A stretch of DNA of 64,000 nt from NCBI RefSeq assembly GCF_012972705.2, contig NZ_JABCSC020000001.1, forward strand, positions 682,001-746,000. The letters are read 5' to 3'. The first letter of the stretch is position 1. The number at the start of each line of letters is the position of its first letter. The notes beneath the pieces were generated by a model. That model did not search any database and was not told where the DNA came from. It saw nothing but the letters and a program-made list of their open reading frames with translations. Made by a program: the position numbers and the translations under genes. Positions 47,021 to 56,264 of this stretch are shown piece after piece. This DNA is from Uliginosibacterium aquaticum. Lineage in GTDB: Bacteria > Pseudomonadota > Gammaproteobacteria > Burkholderiales > Rhodocyclaceae.

Positions 47021-47911
47021 ATGGCCTCCCGAATCCTCATTCTCGGTTGTGGTGGCCAGGTCGGCTGGGAACTGCAGCGCGCACTCGCCCCGCTCGGTGA
47101 CGTGATCGCGCTGGATTTCGACAGCACCGACTACTGCGGCGACTTCAGCCAGCCCGATGCCGTCGCACACACCGTGCGCACGCTCAAACCTGACGTCATC
47201 GTCAATTCAGCCGCCCACACCGCCGTCGACAAGGCCGAAAGCGAAGCCGACTTCGCCCGTCTGCTCAACGCCACCACCCCTGGCGCAGTCGCACAAGCCG
47301 CCAAAGACATCGGCGCACTGCTCGTGCACTACTCCACCGACTACGTCTTTGATGGCACGGGCGACGCCGCACGCGACGAAACCGCCGCAACGGGCCCGCT
47401 CAGCGTCTATGGCCAGACCAAGCTCGAAGGCGAACAACTGATCCAGCAATCCGGCTGCCGCCACCTCATCTTCCGCACCAGCTGGGTCTATGCCGCACGC
47501 GGTGGCAACTTCGCCAAGACCATGCTCAAGCTCGCCACGGATCGGGATGCGCTCAAAATCATCGACGACCAGATCGGCGCCCCCACTGGGGCCGACCTGC
47601 TCGCCGACGTCACCGCGCACGCCATCCGCCAGACCCAGGCCAACGAAGCGCTGTGTGGCCTCTACCACTGCGTCGCCGCAGGCGAAACCAGCTGGTACGA
47701 CTACGCCCGCTTCGTCTTCGAAGAAGCGCGCAAAGCCGGCCGCGAGCTCAAGGTACAAGAGGTCAGCCCGATACCGACCAGCGCCTACCCCACGCCGGCC
47801 ACGCGCCCGCTCAATTCGCGCCTCGCGACCACCAAACTCCAGCAAGCCTTTGGCCTCACCCTGCCGCACTGGCAAAAGGGTGTCGCCCGCATGCTCACCG
47901 AAATCCTCTGA
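47021..47911 (+). CDS. rfbD: dTDP-4-dehydrorhamnose reductase
   Basis: The 296-residue SDR has [10 protein letters not shown] (about 8-17), [13 protein letters not shown] (about 63-75), STDYVFDG and YGQTKLEGE (YxxxK, about 127-131), and RTSWVYA. It makes dTDP-L-rhamnose from the 4-keto sugar using NADPH. It is 4 bp after rfbB and 14 bp before rfbA. Confidence 0.96.
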   Translation: MASRILILGCGGQVGWELQRALAPLGDVIALDFDSTDYCGDFSQPDAVAHTVRTLKPDVIVNSAAHTAVDKAESEADFARLLNATTPGAVAQAAKDIGALLVHYSTDYVFDGTGDAARDETAATGPLSVYGQTKLEGEQLIQQSGCRHLIFRTSWVYAARGGNFAKTMLKLATDRDALKIIDDQIGAPTGADLLADVTAHAIRQTQANEALCGLYHCVAAGETSWYDYARFVFEEARKAGRELKVQEVSPIPTSAYPTPATRPLNSRLATTKLQQAFGLTLPHWQKGVARMLTEIL

Positions 47912-47925
47912 GAAAGACCTCCCCG

Positions 47926-48828
47926 ATGACCGCTCCTCTGGCTCACAAGCCCCGTAAAGGCATCATCCTCGCCGGTGGCTCCGGCACCCGTCTGCACCCG
48001 ATTACGCTCGCTGTCTCCAAGCAGCTCGTGCCGGTGTACGACAAGCCGATGATCTACTACCCGCTCAGCGTGCTGCTGCTGGCGGGGATTCGCGACATCC
48101 TGATCATCTCCACCCCGCAGGACACGCCGCGCTTCGAGCAACTGCTCGGCGACGGTAAAGCCTGGGGCGTGAATTTCGAGTACGCCGTACAGCCCAGCCC
48201 GGATGGACTCGCCCAAGCCTTCATCATCGGCGCCGACTTCGTGGGTGACCACCCCTCGGCCCTCGTGCTTGGCGACAACATCTTCTACGGCCATGATCTC
48301 GCGGCCCGGCTCAAGGCCGCCGATGCGAACCAGAATGGCGCCAGCGTGTTTGCCTATCCGGTGTCCGACCCCGAGCGTTACGGCGTGGTCGAATTCGATG
48401 CGGAAGGCCATGCGATCAGCCTCGAAGAGAAGCCCAAAGCCCCGCGCAGCCGCTATGCCGTGACGGGCCTCTACTTCTACGACCAGCAAGTCGTCGAGTT
48501 CGCCCGGAACCTCAAGCCCTCCGCGCGGGGCGAACTGGAAATCACCGATCTGAACCGGATCTATCTCGAGAAGAACCAGCTTGATGTGCAGATGCTGGGG
48601 CGGGGCGATGCCTGGCTGGACACCGGCACGCACGACAGCCTGATCGAAGCGGGCCAGTTCATCCAGACCCTGGAGAAGCGTCAGGGGCTCAAGGTGTGTT
48701 GCCCGGAAGAGATTTGCTGGCGCAACGGCTGGATCAACAATGCCCAGCTCGAAGAGCAGGCCAAGCGCCTGGGCAAGAGTGGCTATGGGCAGTATCTGAT
48801 GCAGATCCTGAACGAAACGATTTACTGA
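47926..48828 (+). CDS. rfbA: Glucose-1-phosphate thymidylyltransferase
   Basis: The 300-residue protein has [16 protein letters not shown] (about 12-27), the [17 protein letters not shown] segment, [12 protein letters not shown] and EEKPKAPRS. It makes dTDP-glucose from dTTP and glucose-1-P, the first step of rhamnose synthesis. ATG 47926 gives the usual N-terminus; the long upstream frame is inside rfbD. Confidence 0.97.
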   Translation: MTAPLAHKPRKGIILAGGSGTRLHPITLAVSKQLVPVYDKPMIYYPLSVLLLAGIRDILIISTPQDTPRFEQLLGDGKAWGVNFEYAVQPSPDGLAQAFIIGADFVGDHPSALVLGDNIFYGHDLAARLKAADANQNGASVFAYPVSDPERYGVVEFDAEGHAISLEEKPKAPRSRYAVTGLYFYDQQVVEFARNLKPSARGELEITDLNRIYLEKNQLDVQMLGRGDAWLDTGTHDSLIEAGQFIQTLEKRQGLKVCCPEEICWRNGWINNAQLEEQAKRLGKSGYGQYLMQILNETIY

Positions 48829-48854
48829 GACATTTTGAACACAAGGAGCGTGTG

Positions 48855-49958
48855 ATGGCAAAGGCAATGATTCTCGCAGCGGGGCAGGGCACCCGTGTTC
48901 GTCCGCTGACCAAGGATATTCCCAAGCCTATGGTGCCGATCCTCGGCAAGCCGGTGCTTGAGTACATCATCGAGCACCTCGCGCGCTACGGTGTGAAGGA
49001 GATCATGATCAACGTGGCCTTCATGCACCGCAAGATCGAGGAGTATTTCGGCGATGGCCACCGTTGGGGCGTGGAAATCGGCTACTCCTACGAGGGCGCC
49101 TACGAGCACGGTGACATCCTGCCCAAGCCGATCGGCTCGGCCGGCGGCATGAAGCACATCCAGGACAATTCCGGTTTCTTCGACGAAACCACTCTGGTGC
49201 TGTGCGGTGATGCGATCATCGATCTGGATATCGGTGCCGCGCTTCACGAGCACAAGACCAAGGGCGCGATTGCTTCGGTGGTGACGCTGGATGTGCCGCT
49301 CTCCGAAGTCAAGAACTACGGCATCGTGGTGGCCGACGAGGATGGCAAGATCATTTCCTTCCAGGAAAAACCCAGCCCCGAGGAGGCCAAGAGCACGCTG
49401 GCTTCCACCGGTATCTACATCTTCGAGCCGGCTGCGCTCGATCTGGTGCCCTCCGGCAAGGTGTATGACATTGGCTCTGAACTCTTCCCCTCGCTGGTCG
49501 AGAAAGGTTTGCCCTTCTTCGCCCAGAACCGCTTCTTCAACTGGATCGATATCGGTCGCGTAACCGATTACTGGACCGTGCTGCAGCGCGTGCTGCGCGG
49601 CGAAGTAGCGCAGATGGACATGCCGGGCAAGGAGGTGCGTCCGGGCGTGTTCGTGGGCCTGAATACCCATATCGACTGGGACAAGGTACACATCGAGGGC
49701 CCGGTCTATATCGGCTCCAGCGTGAAGATCGAGGAAGGTGCGACCATCATTGGCCCGACTTGGATCGGCCATGGCTGCCATATCCGCAAGGCCTCGACCG
49801 TGGTGCGCAGCGTGCTCTTCGAATACACCCGCATCGGTGCTGGCATGACCTTCGCCGAAATGATCGTGTCGTCGCACTACTGCGTGGATCGTACCGGCCA
49901 TACCGTGTATGCCGGGGACGACCGCACCATCCTGCGCTGGGGCGACGCGCGCGCCTGA
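48855..49958 (+). CDS. NDP-sugar pyrophosphorylase (GMPP-like) with left-handed beta-helix tail
   Basis: The 367-residue protein has MILAAGQGTRVRPLT (about 5-19), KPMVPILGKP, PIGSAGGMK (about 95-103) and FQEKPSPEEA. The C-terminal third has hexapeptide turns such as VYIGSSVKIEEGATIIGPTW. It resembles eukaryote-type mannose-1-phosphate guanylyltransferases and related NDP-sugar synthases. It could be a second GDP-mannose enzyme beside manC or could act on another sugar-1-P. AAGGAG precedes ATG 48855. It couples directly to the next gene (TGATG). Confidence 0.85.
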   Translation: MAKAMILAAGQGTRVRPLTKDIPKPMVPILGKPVLEYIIEHLARYGVKEIMINVAFMHRKIEEYFGDGHRWGVEIGYSYEGAYEHGDILPKPIGSAGGMKHIQDNSGFFDETTLVLCGDAIIDLDIGAALHEHKTKGAIASVVTLDVPLSEVKNYGIVVADEDGKIISFQEKPSPEEAKSTLASTGIYIFEPAALDLVPSGKVYDIGSELFPSLVEKGLPFFAQNRFFNWIDIGRVTDYWTVLQRVLRGEVAQMDMPGKEVRPGVFVGLNTHIDWDKVHIEGPVYIGSSVKIEEGATIIGPTWIGHGCHIRKASTVVRSVLFEYTRIGAGMTFAEMIVSSHYCVDRTGHTVYAGDDRTILRWGDARA

Positions 49959-50944
49959 TGACCGAGGCTGCCGCTCACCCTTTCTCCCGCCTGGCACCCG
50001 ACCTGGTGCTGGATGCCATTGATGCCACCGGTCTGCGTACGGACGGCCGCTTGCTGGCGCTGAACAGCTATGAGAACCGGGTGTATCAGGCCGGGGTTGA
50101 GGATAGCGGTTTCGTGGTGGCCAAGTTCTACCGGCCCGAACGCTGGACGGACGCGGCCATTCGCGAAGAGCATGCTTTCACGCTCCAGCTGGCCGAGCAG
50201 GAGGTTCCCGCCGTGCCGCCGATCGTGTTGCCGGATGGCGATACTCTGGCCCGGCATGAAGGTTTTCGCGTGGCCGTGTTCGAGCGACGTGGCGGCCGCA
50301 GCCCGGAACTGGACGATCCGGCCGTGCTGGAGTGGCTGGGGCGTTTCATTGGGCGAATCCATGCTGTGGGCGCGACCCGCAGCTTTGAGCATCGCCTGAC
50401 GCTGGACGCCGTGAGCTGGGGTGAGCAGCCTGCAGCTTACGTGCTCGATTGCCCGCATCTGCCGGCAGATCTGCGCGAGGCGTACCGCAGTGCAACGAGC
50501 TCCGCGCTGGATCAGGTGCGGCGTAGCTTCGAGCGCGCAGGGGATGTGAAGACCTTGCGCCTGCACGGTGATTGCCATCCGGGTAATGTGCTGTGGACCG
50601 ATGCCGGGCCGCATTTCGTTGATTTCGATGATGCTTGCACCGGGCCGGCTGTGCAGGATCTGTGGATGCTGCTCAGTGGCGAGCGTGGCGAGATGACGCG
50701 CCAGCTCTGCGATCTGCTGGTGGGTTACGAGGATTTTGCGGATTTCAATCCGCGTGAAGTGAGTCTGATTGAAGCGCTGCGTACCCTGCGCATGATTCAT
50801 CACGCAGCCTGGTTGGCTCGGCGCTGGGAAGACCCGGCATTCCCTTCCGCCTTCCCGTGGTTCAATACCCGGGCTTGGTGGGAGGAACACATTGGTAGTC
50901 TGCGCGACCAGGTGCCGCGCATGGCAGAAGAATGGCATTTTTGA
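49958..50944 (+). CDS. srkA: SrkA/RdoA-like stress-response kinase
   Basis: The 328-residue protein matches YihE/SrkA. It has ALNSYENRVYQ (nucleotide loop, about 34-44), VAKFYRPERW (Lys, about 55-64), the catalytic LHGDCHPGNVLW (about 204-215) and HFVDFDDACTGP. SrkA is an APH-fold Ser/Thr kinase linked to stress and death pathways in E. coli, where it neighbours dsbA. Here its ATG overlaps the upstream stop and it lies inside the dTDP-rhamnose operon, an unusual setting. The substrate is unknown. Confidence 0.87.
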   Translation: MTEAAAHPFSRLAPDLVLDAIDATGLRTDGRLLALNSYENRVYQAGVEDSGFVVAKFYRPERWTDAAIREEHAFTLQLAEQEVPAVPPIVLPDGDTLARHEGFRVAVFERRGGRSPELDDPAVLEWLGRFIGRIHAVGATRSFEHRLTLDAVSWGEQPAAYVLDCPHLPADLREAYRSATSSALDQVRRSFERAGDVKTLRLHGDCHPGNVLWTDAGPHFVDFDDACTGPAVQDLWMLLSGERGEMTRQLCDLLVGYEDFADFNPREVSLIEALRTLRMIHHAAWLARRWEDPAFPSAFPWFNTRAWWEEHIGSLRDQVPRMAEEWHF

Positions 50945-50954
50945 GGACGTTGCA

Positions 50955-51503
50955 ATGAATGTGATCAAGGGCGAAATGGAAGGCCTGCTGATTCTCGAAC
51001 CGAAGGTTTTCGGCGATGAGCGCGGTTTCTTCATGGAAAGCTTCAATGCGAAAACCTTTGCTGAGGCTACCGGCCTGAAGCTGGATTTTGTGCAGGACAA
51101 TCACTCCCGCTCCGCACGCGGGGTGCTGCGTGGCCTGCACTATCAGCTGCAGCAACCGCAGGGCAAGCTGGTGCGTGTGGTGAGTGGCCGGGTGTGGGAT
51201 GTGGCGGTCGACATGCGTCGTTCCTCGCCCACTTTCGGCAAATGGCAGGGCGTCGAGTTGTCAGCCGAAAACAAGCGCCAGTTCTGGGTGCCGGCGGGCT
51301 TTGCCCACGGCTTCGTGGTGCTGTCCGAATCGGCAGACTTCCTCTACAAGACCACCGATTACTACGCGCCCGAGCATGAGCGCTGCCTCGCCTGGAACGA
51401 CCCGGTGGTGGGCGTGGACTGGCGCCTGGGTGACATCGTGCCGCAGCTCTCTGGCAAGGACCAGCAGGGGCTTAAGTTCGTGCAATGTGAAAGCTACGCC
51501 TGA
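50955..51503 (+). CDS. rfbC: dTDP-4-dehydrorhamnose 3,5-epimerase
   Basis: The 182-residue cupin protein has FGDERGFFMESFN (about 19-31), QDNHSRSARGVLRGLHYQ with the catalytic His (about 47-64), GRVWDVAVDMR and PAGFAHGFVVLS. It epimerises C3 and C5 to give the rhamnose precursor. It lies 10 bp after the kinase gene and 11 bp before galE. Together with rfbB, rfbD and rfbA this completes dTDP-L-rhamnose synthesis. Confidence 0.96.
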   Translation: MNVIKGEMEGLLILEPKVFGDERGFFMESFNAKTFAEATGLKLDFVQDNHSRSARGVLRGLHYQLQQPQGKLVRVVSGRVWDVAVDMRRSSPTFGKWQGVELSAENKRQFWVPAGFAHGFVVLSESADFLYKTTDYYAPEHERCLAWNDPVVGVDWRLGDIVPQLSGKDQQGLKFVQCESYA

Positions 51504-51514
51504 GGACTGAAAGC

Positions 51515-52531
51515 ATGGCTACCGTACTCGTCACCGGCGGCGCCGGTTATATCGGCACTCATACTTGCGTGGAGCTGCTGGCCAGCGGGCATGAGGTGAT
51601 CGTGATCGACAACCTCTCCAACAGCAAGGTGGAGGCTATCCGCCGTGTCGAAGAGATTGCGGGGCGCAAGTTGCTGGCGTTTCATCAGGCGGATGTGCGT
51701 GATCAGGCCGTGATGCGCCGGGTGTTCCGTTCGCAGCCGATTGATGCCGTGATTCATTTCGCGGCGCTCAAGGCGGTCGGTGAGTCGGTGGCCAAGCCGC
51801 TGATGTATTACGACAACAACATTGCAGGCACTGTGGCGCTGGCCGAAGTGATGGCTGAGTTTGGTGTGAAGACCCTGGTCTTCAGCTCATCGGCCACGGT
51901 GTATGGCGATCCGGCGACGGTGCCTATCCGTGAGGACTTTCCGACCGGCCCGACCAATCCCTATGGTCGCACCAAGTGGATGATGGAGTATGTGCTGAGC
52001 GATCTGGCTGCCGCCGATCCCGAGTGGCGGGTGGCCTTGCTGCGCTACTTCAATCCGGTCGGCGCGCACCCCTCAGGGCGCATCGGCGAGGATCCCAATG
52101 GCATTCCGAACAACCTGATGCCGTTTGTGTCGCAAGTGGCGGTGGGCAAACGGGCAAAGCTCGCGGTGTTCGGCGGCGACTATGCCACGCCGGATGGCAC
52201 GGGCGTGCGCGACTACATCCACGTCGTCGATCTGGCTGTGGGGCATGTGCAGGCGCTGGAGTACCTGGCGCAGAAGCAGGGTGTGCTGACGGTGAATCTC
52301 GGTACGGGGCAGGGCTACTCGGTGCTGGACGTGGTCAAGGCTTTCGAGAAAGCTTCCGGTAAGCCGGTGCCCTATGAAATCGTGGCCCGCCGGGCAGGGG
52401 ATATAGCCCAGTGCTATGCGGATCCGGCCATGGCGGCCGAACTGCTGGGCTGGAAAGCCAAGCGCGGGATTGAAGAGATGTGCGCGGACTCCTGGCGCTG
52501 GCAAAGCGGCAATCCGGATGGTTACGCCTGA
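51515..52531 (+). CDS. galE: UDP-glucose 4-epimerase
   Basis: The 338-residue SDR has VTGGAGYIGTHT (about 5-16), SSSATVYG with the catalytic Ser (about 122-129), PYGRTKWMMEY (Tyr/Lys pair, about 148-158) and LRYFNPVGAHPSGRIGEDP. It interconverts UDP-glucose and UDP-galactose. It is the last gene of the operon, with a strong terminator 20 bp after its stop. Confidence 0.96.
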   Translation: MATVLVTGGAGYIGTHTCVELLASGHEVIVIDNLSNSKVEAIRRVEEIAGRKLLAFHQADVRDQAVMRRVFRSQPIDAVIHFAALKAVGESVAKPLMYYDNNIAGTVALAEVMAEFGVKTLVFSSSATVYGDPATVPIREDFPTGPTNPYGRTKWMMEYVLSDLAAADPEWRVALLRYFNPVGAHPSGRIGEDPNGIPNNLMPFVSQVAVGKRAKLAVFGGDYATPDGTGVRDYIHVVDLAVGHVQALEYLAQKQGVLTVNLGTGQGYSVLDVVKAFEKASGKPVPYEIVARRAGDIAQCYADPAMAAELLGWKAKRGIEEMCADSWRWQSGNPDGYA

Positions 52532-52551
52532 GGTTTTTCAGGCCGGCAAGC

Positions 52552-52580
52552 AAAGGGCGCCGACGGCGCCCTTTGTGTTT
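52552..52580 (+). terminator. Rho-independent terminator after galE
   Basis: GGGCGCC-GAC-GGCGCCC (extended by AAA/TTT) is followed by TTTGTGTTTT. It may also serve the convergent HDOD gene. Confidence 0.85.
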
Positions 52581-52593
52581 TCTGGACCCGCGT

Positions 52594-53733
52594 TCAGCCG
52601 AAACTGAGGGTGTCGGCAAAGGCCACGGCCTGCAGCAAGGCGGCGGATACCTGCTGCACGGTGAGGCCTAGCGATTCGGTCTGGGCTCGTAGCTGATCCG
52701 GCATGAAGCCCTCGGATGCAATGGCCAGCTTGAGCAAGGGTGCGTACAGGCCTTCGCCCTGCAACAAGGCTTCGTGGATTGGCTCGGGCAGGGTCATCTG
52801 CTCCAGCACGACGCCGATCTCGGAGCCGAGCAAGACATCCAGCAGCGAGAAGGCGCCGGTGATGAAAAGGTTGTCGAGCTGGTTCTTGTCGAAGAACTGT
52901 TCGCCGAGGATTTCCATCATCCGTCCGCGCGCGATCGCCGCCTGCATCACGGCCGGTGCGGCGGGGTCATTGCTGGCCGAGACCAGCAGCAGAGATAGCC
53001 ACTTGTTGAGCCTGTCACGACCAAGAATGGTGACTGCATGGCGGAAGGACTGCACCTCCACCATCAGCCCGAAGCCGGCCGAATTGATGTAGCGCAGCAG
53101 CTTGTAGGGCAGGGAGACATCGCGCTTGAGGGCGGTTTCGATCTCGCTGATATCTGAGTCATTACGCACCAGATTCAGCAGATGCACGATCTGCGCATGC
53201 GAAGGGGCGAGTTGTTTCGACGGGGTGACGCCCTTCAGGAAGAACCAGCCTGCAGCACCGGTATAACCGGAGGTGACGGCACGTTCGAAGGCCGGCACGT
53301 CAGCCAGCCCCCAGGCCAGCGGCAGACCGGGCGCATTGTGTGGGTTAGGGACTTTGTTGATGTCAGCCAATGCAAAGCGGCAATCGATACCTTCCGGCCA
53401 TGCCGTACCGGGCTGATACCAGGACAGGGCCAGCGGTGTGCCGGCCTCGGCAAAGCGGCCGACAAGTTCCTGGATCTGGGTGTATTGCAGGGCCGGTGCC
53501 GGGATCTCGATCAGAGTGTTTTCCGGTGGAGCCCAGCCGAGCAGGTCGGATGAGGGCACCAGGCGGCCGAAGCTGATGAAAACCGGGTGGACTGCGGGCC
53601 AGTGCGGGCGCAGGGCTTCAAGGGCCTGCACGGCCTGTGTGATGTTGGCCGCATGCACGATGATGCGGTTGGCGGTGATGGCGCGTTGCTGATTGACGAT
53701 GGGCTCGCGGGTAATCAGTACTCCGGTGCTCAT
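52594..53733 (-). CDS. EAL-like/HDOD signalling protein
   Basis: The 379-residue protein has an N-terminal EAL-like fold (about 10-170) without the catalytic motifs: the EAL position reads IEIPAPAL, and no metal-binding residues are seen. The C-terminal HDOD domain (about 185-379) has DVSLPYKLLRYINSAGFG and FRHAVTILGRDRLNKWL. The family (YuxH type) is regulatory; the EAL part is probably a non-catalytic c-di-GMP-like sensor or scaffold. It is convergent to galE and next to the reductase gene, with no visible operon partner. Confidence 0.85.
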   Translation of the reverse strand: MSTGVLITREPIVNQQRAITANRIIVHAANITQAVQALEALRPHWPAVHPVFISFGRLVPSSDLLGWAPPENTLIEIPAPALQYTQIQELVGRFAEAGTPLALSWYQPGTAWPEGIDCRFALADINKVPNPHNAPGLPLAWGLADVPAFERAVTSGYTGAAGWFFLKGVTPSKQLAPSHAQIVHLLNLVRNDSDISEIETALKRDVSLPYKLLRYINSAGFGLMVEVQSFRHAVTILGRDRLNKWLSLLLVSASNDPAAPAVMQAAIARGRMMEILGEQFFDKNQLDNLFITGAFSLLDVLLGSEIGVVLEQMTLPEPIHEALLQGEGLYAPLLKLAIASEGFMPDQLRAQTESLGLTVQQVSAALLQAVAFADTLSFG

Positions 53734-53792
53734 GATGCGGGCTCCCTGCTATGTGCTCTGGTCTAGCCGCCCTGCGCCAGTGCGGGGTTACA

Positions 53793-54839
53793 TCATGTTT
53801 GCGGGCTGGCGGCGAAGGTGAAGGCGTCTGCGTAGAAGTCGGTTAACGGCAGCGCACAGCGTTCACTGAAATCCTTTTTGGCGGCTTCGATCATGGCCGG
53901 TGCGCCGCAGGCGTAAACCTGATATCCGGAGAGATCCGGCAGGTCTGCCATCACGGCCTGATGCACGAGGCCGGTGCGCCCGCTCCAGCCCTCTGTTGCG
54001 TCGGAAATGACCGGCACGTAGCGGAAATTGGCCAGCTGGCGTTCCCAGCTTTGGGCCAGTTCATGCAGGTAAAGGCCGCCGGGGTCGCGGGCGCCCCAGT
54101 AGAGCGTGGCCGGGCGGCCATTGCCGTGGTTCAGCATGTGTTCGACGATGGCCTTGATCGGCGCGAAACCGGTACCGCCGGCCAGGAATACCAGCGGTTT
54201 GTGGCCACCTTCTTCCGGCGCCTCGCGCAGGAAGAAGCTGCCCAGCGGGCCCTCGATGCGCAGGATGTCGCGCTCCTTCATGGCCGTGAAGACGTGGCCG
54301 GTGAATTGCCCGCCTGTGATCAGGCGCACATGCAGTTCGAGGGTGTTGTCCTCGTTCTGCGCATTGGCCACCGAGAAGCTGCGACGCTGGCCATCAGCGA
54401 GCAGGAAGTCGATGTACTGACCGGGCAGGAAGTGGAAGGTGTCGCTCGGTGGCAGGCGCAGGGTCAGGCGGATCACATCGCTGGCGAGTTTTTCCAGGCT
54501 CTGGACGCGGCAGGGCATCTTGCGCACCGGGATGTCGTGCGCCGAGCGTACGTCGCGGCATTCGAGCACCAGATCGCTTTGGGCGTGGGCACAGCACATC
54601 AGGCTCAGGCCCTGGGCGCGCTCGGCCTCGGGCAGGGTGGTGAGCGGGCTGCGGCCATGGGCCACGCTGCCGGCCAGCACCTTGGTCTTGCAGGCGCCGC
54701 AGGCGCCATCACGGCAGCCATAGGGCACCATCAGTTCGGCATCGAGGGCGGCTTGCAGGAGGCTGGTGTCGGCATCGGCCGCGAAGCTGCGACCACTGGG
54801 CTGGAGCGTGACCTTGAAGGACATGGCGGGCGTATGCAA
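53793..54839 (-). CDS. Ferredoxin-NAD(P)H reductase (CDP-6-deoxy-delta-3,4-glucoseen reductase-like)
   Basis: The 348-residue protein has an N-terminal plant-type [2Fe-2S] domain with Cys42, Cys47 and Cys50 in GCRDGACGAC and Cys82 in LMCC. An FAD domain follows (RSFSVANAQ, about 151-159), then an NAD domain (LAGGTGFAPIKAIVEHML, about 220-237). It is usually annotated as a CDP-6-deoxy-delta-3,4-glucoseen reductase, but the family covers many oxygenase reductases, and no dideoxysugar gene is nearby, so that name is not proof of function. An inner ATG (54824) is possible. Confidence 0.85.
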   Translation of the reverse strand: MHTPAMSFKVTLQPSGRSFAADADTSLLQAALDAELMVPYGCRDGACGACKTKVLAGSVAHGRSPLTTLPEAERAQGLSLMCCAHAQSDLVLECRDVRSAHDIPVRKMPCRVQSLEKLASDVIRLTLRLPPSDTFHFLPGQYIDFLLADGQRRSFSVANAQNEDNTLELHVRLITGGQFTGHVFTAMKERDILRIEGPLGSFFLREAPEEGGHKPLVFLAGGTGFAPIKAIVEHMLNHGNGRPATLYWGARDPGGLYLHELAQSWERQLANFRYVPVISDATEGWSGRTGLVHQAVMADLPDLSGYQVYACGAPAMIEAAKKDFSERCALPLTDFYADAFTFAASPQT

Positions 54840-54925
54840 AAGGGAGGAAACGGATTCCTGAATTATCGCCCAAGCTGCGCCGAAATGAAGGCATCTGCCG
54901 CCGGGTGATCTGGGATAATCCGCGC

Positions 54926-55816
54926 ATGGATCGTCTTCTCATCATCGGCAGTGGCGACGTGGCCTTGCGGGCCATGCCCTGGCTGCGTCAGCGCTTTCGC
55001 GTCTATGCCCTTGTCCGCCGGGCAGAAGCGGCGGCGCAGTGGCGTTTGGTCGGCGCGGTGCCGGTGTCCGGTGATCTGGATGATGCTGCCAGCCTGCGAC
55101 GTCTGGGCGGGCTGGCGGATGTCCTGCTGCATTGCGCGCCACCGCCGGAAGGCGGCCAGGATGACCCGCGCATGCGTCGTCTGCTGGCCGCCTTGCAGCA
55201 ACGCGGGCAGGGGCCGCGGTGCATCGTGTATGTGAGTACCAGTGGTGTGTATGGGGATTGCGCAGGCGCGCGGGTCGATGAATCGCATCCCTTGCGTCCG
55301 GCCACCGCACGCGCGCGTCGTCGGGTGGCCGCCGAGCGGTGTTTGCGGGCCCATTCCATCGCCAGCGGCTGTGCCCTGTGCATCCTGCGCGCGCCCGGCA
55401 TCTATGCGGCCGAGCGTCTGTCGCTGGCGCGCCTGCAGCGGGGAGACCCGGTGCTGCAGGCGAGTGAGGATGTATTTACCAATCACATCCACGCCGCTGA
55501 TCTGGCACGCGCTGCTGGGCTGGCCCTGTTTCGTGGCCCGCACCTGCGCATCTTCAATGTGTGCGACGATTCGCAGCTGGCAATGGGGGATTATTACGAC
55601 GCAATGGCCGATATTTTCGGTTTGGCGCGCCCGCCGCGTCTGAGCCGAGCCGAGTGCGCGCAGCATCTCTCACCTGTGACGCTGAGCTTCATGAGCGAGT
55701 CGCGTCGTCTCGATAACACCCGCATCCGCCGCGAGCTGCGCTGGTCGCCGCGCTTTGCCGATGTGCGTGATGGCCTCGCGGCAGCCTGTGCCGAACTTCA
55801 ATCTCAAGGACAATGA
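54926..55816 (+). CDS. NAD-dependent epimerase/dehydratase-like protein (YeeZ-like)
   Basis: The 296-residue atypical SDR has LLIIGSGDVALRAMPWL (Rossmann, about 4-20), LLHCAPPPEGG and YVSTSGVYGDCAG (about 101-113). Instead of the YxxxK pair it has PATARARRRVAAE, so it may be non-catalytic or use other residues. RAPGIYA and FNHIHAADLARA-like stretches match the YeeZ/SDR group. ATG 54926 is chosen. It is divergent from the reductase and 1 bp before hemJ. Function unknown. Confidence 0.75.
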   Translation: MDRLLIIGSGDVALRAMPWLRQRFRVYALVRRAEAAAQWRLVGAVPVSGDLDDAASLRRLGGLADVLLHCAPPPEGGQDDPRMRRLLAALQQRGQGPRCIVYVSTSGVYGDCAGARVDESHPLRPATARARRRVAAERCLRAHSIASGCALCILRAPGIYAAERLSLARLQRGDPVLQASEDVFTNHIHAADLARAAGLALFRGPHLRIFNVCDDSQLAMGDYYDAMADIFGLARPPRLSRAECAQHLSPVTLSFMSESRRLDNTRIRRELRWSPRFADVRDGLAAACAELQSQGQ

Positions 55817-55817
55817 C

Positions 55818-56255
55818 ATGTGGTATCCGTGGCTCAAGGCCCTGCACGTTTTCTTCGTCATCAGCTGGTTTGCCGGCCTTTTTTATCTGCCGCGCATTTA
55901 TGTGAATCTGGCCGCCGTGCCGCTTGAGAACAGTAGCGAGTACGCGCGCCTGCTGGGTATGGCGCAGCGCCTCAAGCGCTTCATGCTGCCCTTGATGCTG
56001 GGCACCTGGATTTTCGGTGTGGCGATCACTTTCACGCTCGCCGGGCCTGCTTCCTGGTGGAGCCAGCCCTGGCTGCATGTGAAGTTGCTGCTGGTGCTGG
56101 CCCTGACCGGTTATGACGGTTTCTGCAGCAAGCTGCTGCGTGAGTTCCGCGAGCTGCGCAATACGCGCAGCCATGTCTGGTACCGGTGGTTCAACGAAGT
56201 GCCGGTCTTCTTCCTGCTGGCGATCCTGATCCTTGTGATCGTTCGTCCTTTTTGA
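55818..56255 (+). CDS. hemJ: Protoporphyrinogen IX oxidase HemJ
   Basis: The 145-residue membrane protein starts WYPWLKALHVFFVISWFAGLFYLPRIYV, with the conserved His10 and the HemJ/UPF0093 pattern. It has four membrane helices and a mid-loop MAQRLKRFML with a conserved Lys/Arg. HemJ oxidises protoporphyrinogen IX in heme synthesis in bacteria lacking HemG or HemY. AAGGA precedes ATG 55818. It is coupled with the SDR gene upstream and the methyltransferase downstream (9-bp gap). Confidence 0.9.
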   Translation: MWYPWLKALHVFFVISWFAGLFYLPRIYVNLAAVPLENSSEYARLLGMAQRLKRFMLPLMLGTWIFGVAITFTLAGPASWWSQPWLHVKLLLVLALTGYDGFCSKLLREFRELRNTRSHVWYRWFNEVPVFFLLAILILVIVRPF

Positions 56256-56264
56256 GCTGTTTCC

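Noticed and set aside
53793-54839. A dideoxysugar pathway, from the usual name of the reductase
   Set aside because: No CDP-sugar dehydratase is nearby; the gene is divergent from an SDR/hemJ operon and the family name is broad.
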